Of a stretch of DNA of 64,000 nt, positions 59,574 to 64,000 are shown piece by piece. Positions within the stretch are counted from its first letter, which is position 1. The number at the start of each line of letters is the position of its first letter. Where the stretch lies: positions 1 to 64,000 of the forward strand of contig NZ_JBHTBQ010000014.1 of NCBI RefSeq assembly GCF_042664895.1, in the 5' to 3' direction. This DNA comes from Iodobacter arcticus (GTDB taxonomy: Bacteria > Pseudomonadota > Gammaproteobacteria > Burkholderiales > Chitinibacteraceae). The position numbers and the translations under genes were made by a program. A model generated the notes under the pieces. That model had not been told where the DNA came from. It saw only the letters and a program-made list of their open reading frames with translations, and did not search any database.

Positions 59574-59819
59574 TTAGGCGCTGATGATCAGGTATTTTTG
59601 ATGCAGTTCTTCTTTGGTTTCCTTGTGCTCAGGGTCTAGCGGGATACAGTCAACCGGGCACACTTGCTGGCATTGTGGCTCATCATAATGGCCAACACAT
59701 TCGGTACAGAGATTAGGATCGATGACATAGATTTCATCGCCTTGGCTGATTGCGCTGTTTGGGCATTCTGGCTCGCAGACGTCGCAATTGATACATTCAT
59801 CGGTAATGATTAGGGCCAT
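59574..59819 (-). CDS. YfhL-family 2[4Fe-4S] ferredoxin
   Basis: 81 residues with two cluster sites: CINCDVCEPECP near residues 9-20 and CTECVGHYDEPQCQQVCPVDC near 37-57, the second with the extended spacing typical of this family. MALIITDEC is the usual N-terminus. The ATG at 59819 is chosen over an upstream in-frame ATG at 59891. A single gene; its redox partner is unknown. The gaps on both sides (59417-59573, 59820-60108) show no recognisable element. Confidence 0.93.
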   Translation of the reverse strand: MALIITDECINCDVCEPECPNSAISQGDEIYVIDPNLCTECVGHYDEPQCQQVCPVDCIPLDPEHKETKEELHQKYLIISA

Positions 59820-60108
59820 GATGCTAAATCCTTGGCAATGCAATAAAAAATAGATAAGCAAATTGTCCCATGTTCTGCCATGCCGCGACAACGGTGCTGT
59901 AAAAAAGCTGAGCCGACAGATGGAGCGAGTGTTTAGTTTTGGGGCATTTTTTTGATGATTGAGGCTTAATGTGTGGGATTAATACAATGTATGAAGCTTA
60001 ATCCTGATTCAGTATGCCCATGTCTTTATTATCGCCTTTGCCGTTTGAACAAATGATGTATTTTTAGGGCAGAATAGCTATTCACACATCTTGCTAGGAG
60101 CAAACCGT

Positions 60109-60507
60109 ATGGGACTTTTAGATCAATTAGCTGGGCAGCTTTTGGGGGGGAAAGAATTGCCAGAAGGCTTGGTGCAATCTTTGTCTGGCGTGTTGGAGCA
60201 GCAAGGCGGCATTTCTGGTTTGGTAGAGAAGTTTCAAAATGGTGGTTTATCCGAGCTAGTTCAATCTTGGGTGGGTAGCGGGGATAATTTGCCAGTGAGC
60301 GGCGAGCAAATTCAAGCTGTGCTGGGTAGCGATGCAGTGGCTTCGGTGGCAGAGAAGCTGGGGATTGATCCAACTGAAGCTGCCGGAAAAATTTCAGAAT
60401 ATTTGCCGCAACTGGTGGATAAGCTCACCCCTAATGGCGAAGTGCCAGAAGGCAATAATGTTTTGGCCGCAGGTTTAGATATGTTGAAGGGTAAGTTATT
60501 TGGTTAA
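60109..60507 (+). CDS. yidB: YidB-family protein (DUF937)
   Basis: 132 residues. MGLLDQLAGQL at the N-terminus, LEQQGGISGLVEKFQNGGLSELVQSWVG near 34-61, VSGEQIQAVLGSDAVASVAEKLGIDPTEAAGKISEYLPQLVDKLTPNGEVPEG and LDMLKGKLFG at the end are all as in E. coli YidB. The function is not established. The ATG at 60109 is set by TAGGAG nine bases upstream. A terminator follows closely. Confidence 0.93.
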   Translation: MGLLDQLAGQLLGGKELPEGLVQSLSGVLEQQGGISGLVEKFQNGGLSELVQSWVGSGDNLPVSGEQIQAVLGSDAVASVAEKLGIDPTEAAGKISEYLPQLVDKLTPNGEVPEGNNVLAAGLDMLKGKLFG

Positions 60508-60525
60508 TGATTGGATGCCCGATTG

Positions 60526-60552
60526 AAAAAAGCCCCGTCTGGGGCTTTTTTT
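60526..60552 (+). terminator. Rho-independent terminator after yidB
   Basis: AAAGCCCC (60529-60536) and GGGGCTTT (60541-60548) with loop GTCT, followed by a T-run. The rest of the gap up to 60683 shows only a small CCATGC/GCATGG hairpin. Confidence 0.92.
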
Positions 60553-60683
60553 ACGTGGTGGCTTCAAATAATTTCCCAAGTTCATGCCTCACCTAGGCTC
60601 TCGGTGCGCAACGACTTCGTCGTTGTACACCCTATAAAAGCCATGCTGCATGGTATGGCTTGTGTATGACACCAGCCAGTTAA

Positions 60684-62009
60684 TCAAGGCTGAATCAAAT
60701 CACTCAAGTGCCTGCCCATTCTTCGTCCCTCGCGGATGGCGTAATTGGTGCCTCGGTCTTCTGGGTAGATCTGTGCCATCGAGGCTAAAAAGAGGCCGCG
60801 CTTAGGGCTTTCGCAGGCAGGAATCAGCTGGCTGTAATGCTTTTCAACTACAGGTTGCGCCCAGCGAGCATGCCAAACATGGTGTTTTTTGATCCATGCA
60901 TCTTCAAATTTGGGGAACATGCGTTTTAAGTGGGGCAGGGCAAAGGCGAGCAGCTCGTCGTCGCTCATTAAATACAGTGCATCGGTATGCGGCAGATATT
61001 TGGATAAGTAAACGATGTGCTTGCCGTCGTAATTTTTAATGCTCTGAAAGTTAGTGTGCTCAATCACGCCCACAAAGGGAAAGCTAGGATCGTTTACATT
61101 GAGCCAATAGGTGTCAGACAGCGAGTGATCCAGCTCCAGCACAAGGCAGACATTGGCCAGATAGTTAATCCGGTTGAGTTTGGCTAAGTATTCCGGGCTG
61201 GCCCAGTCTTCAATCATTTGTGCCAGCAAGGGCAGGGCAGGGGTAGAGATCACCCGGTCTGCCAGAATATCGCCCCCTGCGGTTTTAATCCGCCAGCTAT
61301 TGCCTTCGGGCTGGATGGATAATACGGGGTTGCTGGTTTGAATTTCACCACCCAAGCGTTTAACTTTGGCGGCCAGCGCGTCGACTAAGGCAACAAAGCC
61401 ACCTTTAAAATAGGCCAGCCGCTCTTCTCCGCTTTTACCTCGGCTGCCGCCGCGTAGTTTGAGTTTATTCCAGAACCAAACGGCAGAAATTTGCTCGGCT
61501 ACCGCGCCAAATTTACCGCGTAATAGCGGCTCCCAAACGATACGATACACATTTGCACCACCCAGCTCGGTGAGCCATTCTGCGGCGGTTTTGTTTTCCA
61601 GCTCCTGCCAGTTTTCTACTTTGCGTGCTTTTAATGCCAGTAGCCCAAGGCGGATTCGATCAGGAAAAGCGAGCGGTTTAAATTTAAGCAAATCCCAAGG
61701 GGTGGAGAGCTTAAAAAACTGGTTGGCGTAATACATGCCGGTGTTGCTGGGATTTACTTTTACTTTATCGCAAAGGTTCAGCTCAGTAATCAGCTGCATC
61801 ACTTCTAAATCATTGGTAAACCAGTGGTGATAAAAGCGATCTAGTTTTTCTGCTTTATCTCCAATATCAAAGGCCGCAGCAAGGCCGCCGATATTGGCCT
61901 CGGCTTCGATAATGGTGACACTAACTCCCGCTTTAACTAATTCATAAGCGGCAGCCAGCCCGGTAAAACCTGCACCAATGATGGCGACTTGAGTGTGCTG
62001 GGTCGTCAT
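60684..62009 (-). CDS. NAD(P)/FAD-dependent oxidoreductase (amine-oxidase/protoporphyrinogen-oxidase fold)
   Basis: 441 residues. The N-terminal FAD-binding motif VAIIGAGFTGLAAAYELVKAGVSVTIIEAEANIGGLAA near 8-45 and the C-terminal FLASMAQIYPEDRGTNYAIREGRRMGR, which contacts FAD, are clear. Proteins of this type often lie in polysaccharide, glycolipid or isoprenoid clusters. Here it follows the flippase-like gene and a glycosyltransferase, suggesting a shared role in envelope glycolipid formation. The substrate is unknown. Confidence 0.87.
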   Translation of the reverse strand: MTTQHTQVAIIGAGFTGLAAAYELVKAGVSVTIIEAEANIGGLAAAFDIGDKAEKLDRFYHHWFTNDLEVMQLITELNLCDKVKVNPSNTGMYYANQFFKLSTPWDLLKFKPLAFPDRIRLGLLALKARKVENWQELENKTAAEWLTELGGANVYRIVWEPLLRGKFGAVAEQISAVWFWNKLKLRGGSRGKSGEERLAYFKGGFVALVDALAAKVKRLGGEIQTSNPVLSIQPEGNSWRIKTAGGDILADRVISTPALPLLAQMIEDWASPEYLAKLNRINYLANVCLVLELDHSLSDTYWLNVNDPSFPFVGVIEHTNFQSIKNYDGKHIVYLSKYLPHTDALYLMSDDELLAFALPHLKRMFPKFEDAWIKKHHVWHARWAQPVVEKHYSQLIPACESPKRGLFLASMAQIYPEDRGTNYAIREGRRMGRHLSDLIQP

Positions 62010-62106
62010 TTATTTCTCCGGGAAAGCAAACAGCGATGAATGACTGAAAGGCAAGCGGCGGTGATCATTTCTGATTGAGTAAACTCATCAGCGATGGTGT
62101 ATTCCT

Positions 62107-63066
62107 TCATGATTTCTTCCGGGAAATTAATAGCCATATTCCGCCGACTAAGGTGGGAGGAAGCCAGATCAGTAAGTGGGCAATCAAGGCAAAGGCGGCA
62201 GCGGGCACGCTGTCATTATTTGTTAGTTTCATGGCAAGGATGGCAAAGTAATCAAAGGTGCCCACATAACCGGGAGTGCTTGGGATAAGCGTTGCCAGTG
62301 TGGCGAGCGGCAGGGCAAACCATGCGCCTGCACTATTGATCAGCCCCGGCACACTTTGCGCTACGCACCAGAAAGTAAGCCCTTCTAATCCCCAAACGAT
62401 CAGGCTTATGGCGATCAGCGGCAGAATGCGTCGCCCGCCAAGAGTTGCCAGTAGCTTGATGGCGTCTGCCACTTCATCGGCCAAATGATTGCCACTATTG
62501 GGCGCTAGTTTGTGAATGATGCTCAGGCAGGCATTAATAAAAATTTGTAAGCAACGGGGGAAAGCCAATAATACAAAAATAATCAGGGCGATGAGCGCGG
62601 CACCACTTGCCCCTACTTTGCCAAAGGTGGGCAGGCTGTGTATGTCAAAAGCCCATAAGCCAAGCGCCAGAAACAAGAGCAAGCTGGCTAAATCGAGCAG
62701 TCTTTCTACTAATAAAGAGGCAAGCACCTGGCCTGGGCCTGTGCCAAGCTCCTTATTAAATGCAAAAGTGCGGGCCAGATCGCCTGCACGAAAAGGCAAA
62801 ATATTATTGAGCGCTAGGCTGCTTAAAAAAGGCTGCAGGCAGGCGCGTGGTGTGGCGTTTGGGCTGTGGGTGCGCAGCATGCTGCTCCAGCGAGCTGCAC
62901 GGCCAACAAGTCCCAGTGAAAAAATGATTAATCCTGCAAGCAGCCAAAGCGGATTGCTGCCCTTCATCGCCGCGATTAGCTGAATACCATCGGTTTGCTG
63001 AAAAATCAGCCCAATTAAAAAAATGGCAACGATAAGACCAATAATGCTGCGGATATGACGTTTCAT
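62107..63066 (-). CDS. Flippase-like integral membrane protein (UPF0104, lysylphosphatidylglycerol synthase TM-type)
   Basis: 319 residues with about eight helices. The segments RAARWSSMLRTHS near 57, LQPFLSSLALNNILPFRAGDLARTFAFNKELG near 77-108, LLVERLLDLASLLLFLALG near 121 and IPSTPGYVGTFDYFAILAMKL near 263 are the conserved pattern of the family. Members are proposed to move glycolipids or help synthesis of glycan carriers. The start is at 63066 with no good alternative. Confidence 0.87.
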   Translation of the reverse strand: MKRHIRSIIGLIVAIFLIGLIFQQTDGIQLIAAMKGSNPLWLLAGLIIFSLGLVGRAARWSSMLRTHSPNATPRACLQPFLSSLALNNILPFRAGDLARTFAFNKELGTGPGQVLASLLVERLLDLASLLLFLALGLWAFDIHSLPTFGKVGASGAALIALIIFVLLAFPRCLQIFINACLSIIHKLAPNSGNHLADEVADAIKLLATLGGRRILPLIAISLIVWGLEGLTFWCVAQSVPGLINSAGAWFALPLATLATLIPSTPGYVGTFDYFAILAMKLTNNDSVPAAAFALIAHLLIWLPPTLVGGIWLLISRKKS

Positions 63067-63126
63067 AAAAATTCTTTAAAAGGAGCGGCTAAAACCCGCC
63101 ATTTGCTGCTTATGGCGATCAATCGA

Positions 63127-64000
63127 TTATTTTCTATCGACTACGGGGCTGCGTGAGAAAGCGATTTCATCGTTAAAGCCACAATATTCTTGCACGACAT
63201 ATAAGGGCCTTTGTTTGGATTCTTTGTAAATACGGCCAATGTACTCGCCTAAAATACCGACGCAAATCAGTTGAACCCCGCCTAAGAACAGCACTGCAAT
63301 CATTAAGGCCGTCCAGCCTTCTACCCAGATATTGGTAAAGATGCGTAAAAACAGTGCATAAAAGATTCCGATGAGCGCCAGCAAAGACGTGCCCATCCCC
63401 ATCGCCATGGCCAGCTGCAAAGGCTTGGCAGAGAAAGACATAATGCCATCGCTGGCAAAACGGATCATTTTAGATAGTGGATATTTGCTTTCCCCGGCAA
63501 AGCGTTTGGCGCGTTGATAAGGCAATGCAATCTGTTTAAAGCCAGCCCAGCTGACCATGCCGCGCACAAAGCGATCGCGCTCGGGCATGGCGCGCAGCGT
63601 GTCGATCACGGGGCGGCTCATCAGGCGAAAGTCGCCGGTATCCAGAGGGATTGGCACATCAGATAGGCGATTGAGCAGGCGGTAAAAGCCTTTGGCGGTG
63701 GCGCGTTTAAACGCCGATTCGCCGGGCCTATCGGTGCGGGTGCCGTAAACCACGTCAAAACCTGCCTGCCATTTTTCTATCATGCCGTGGATGGCTTCGG
63801 GCGGGTCTTGCAAATCGGCGTCGATGAGCACCACTGCATCGCCACGAGCGGCATCAACACCTGCGGTCACTGCAATTTGATGGCCAAAATTGCGTGAAAA
63901 ACCAATCAAACGAATACGATGATCGTGCGCAGCGTGCTGTTTTAAGATGCTGCGCGTAGCGTCTTTACTGCCATCGTCGACAAAAATAAACTCAATATCT
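63127..64000 (-). CDS. Family 2 glycosyltransferase with two C-terminal membrane helices (5' part outside the window)
   Basis: The reading frame continues to the window edge: FIFVDDGSKDATRSIL is encoded by the last bases, before IRLIGFSRNFGHQIAVTAGVDAARGDAVVLIDADLQDPPE. That gives the nucleotide-sugar site (DDGS) and the metal-binding DAD motif. Two helices near the C-terminus and GVQLICVGILGEYIGRIYKESKQRPLYVV fit the DPM1/ArnC/GtrB-type transferases that load sugar onto undecaprenyl phosphate. It starts upstream of position 64000, so length and start are unknown. Confidence 0.93.
   Translation of the reverse strand, partial: DIEFIFVDDGSKDATRSILKQHAAHDHRIRLIGFSRNFGHQIAVTAGVDAARGDAVVLIDADLQDPPEAIHGMIEKWQAGFDVVYGTRTDRPGESAFKRATAKGFYRLLNRLSDVPIPLDTGDFRLMSRPVIDTLRAMPERDRFVRGMVSWAGFKQIALPYQRAKRFAGESKYPLSKMIRFASDGIMSFSAKPLQLAMAMGMGTSLLALIGIFYALFLRIFTNIWVEGWTALMIAVLFLGGVQLICVGILGEYIGRIYKESKQRPLYVVQEYCGFNDEIAFSRSPVVDRK

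Overview
The window comes from a Gram-negative proteobacterium. The best fit is a betaproteobacterium of the Neisseriales (Chromobacteriaceae, Iodobacter-like). Supporting signs are the lptD-surA-pdxA-rsmA order, a class I PHA synthase, an FtrABCD-type iron importer, a BtuB/TonB cobalamin system and many palindromic intergenic repeats. The taxon is inferred from gene content and not proven. Gene density is high and there are no phage genes, insertion sequences, tRNAs or CRISPR arrays; the only mobile-looking DNA is several families of short non-coding dispersed repeats.

Layout. (1) 1-135: the 3' end of a 5S rRNA and its terminator, closing an rRNA operon. (2) 224-13150, all on the minus strand: a cobalamin island (btuB, cobU/cobP, cbiB, cobD, a cytosolic BtuF-like protein, cobO, cbiA, btuF, btuC, btuD, cobQ). 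It is headed by a cobalamin riboswitch and cut into blocks by repeats. Most joints inside blocks are overlaps of 4-13 bp. (3) 13253-17427: a glutamate/aspartate ABC importer (gltIJKL) and a separately terminated amino-acid ABC ATPase. (4) 17523-24943: the envelope/ribosome block lptD-surA-pdxA-rsmA, and divergently amgK-murU for cell-wall sugar recycling. (5) 25017-28687: ferrous iron importer ftrABCD. (6) 28933-33204: PHA synthase and transketolase. (7) 33249-41578: a GNAT acetyltransferase, a GGDEF/EAL protein, a YkgJ protein, a parvulin, an outer-membrane barrel, argS and an HD-GYP response regulator. (8) 41771-50778: a sugar ABC importer, divergent from an orphan glucose-binding-protein homologue and a GltR/GtrS-like two-component pair. 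(9) 50874-55472: a CHASE-PAS receptor with no output domain, then the proA-nadD-rsfS operon. (10) 55505-59416: a YdgD-like serine protease, an Asr-like repeat protein, RstB and RstA. (11) 59574-64000: a YfhL-type ferredoxin, YidB, and a lipid/glycan cluster (FAD oxidoreductase, flippase-like membrane protein, partial GT2 glycosyltransferase).

How the genes work together. BtuB brings corrinoid across the outer membrane, BtuF/BtuCD across the inner membrane, and CobO, CbiA, CobQ, CbiB, CobD and CobU carry out adenosylation, amidation and aminopropanol/GDP attachment. cobS, cobT and cobC are not in this window. AmgK and MurU turn recycled MurNAc into UDP-MurNAc. RstA/RstB probably control the adjacent Asr-like protein: a near-consensus RstA box lies about 96 bp upstream of its start codon.

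Most interesting: the compact rstA-rstB-asr-ydgD module with an RstA box and a 12 x 48 bp tandem repeat; a cobalamin riboswitch whose peripheral arm appears to have absorbed a dispersed repeat hairpin; an inverted-repeat family built on CACAGAG/CTCTGTG motifs that fills operon gaps; and a sugar-binding protein apparently reassigned as the partner of a two-component system.
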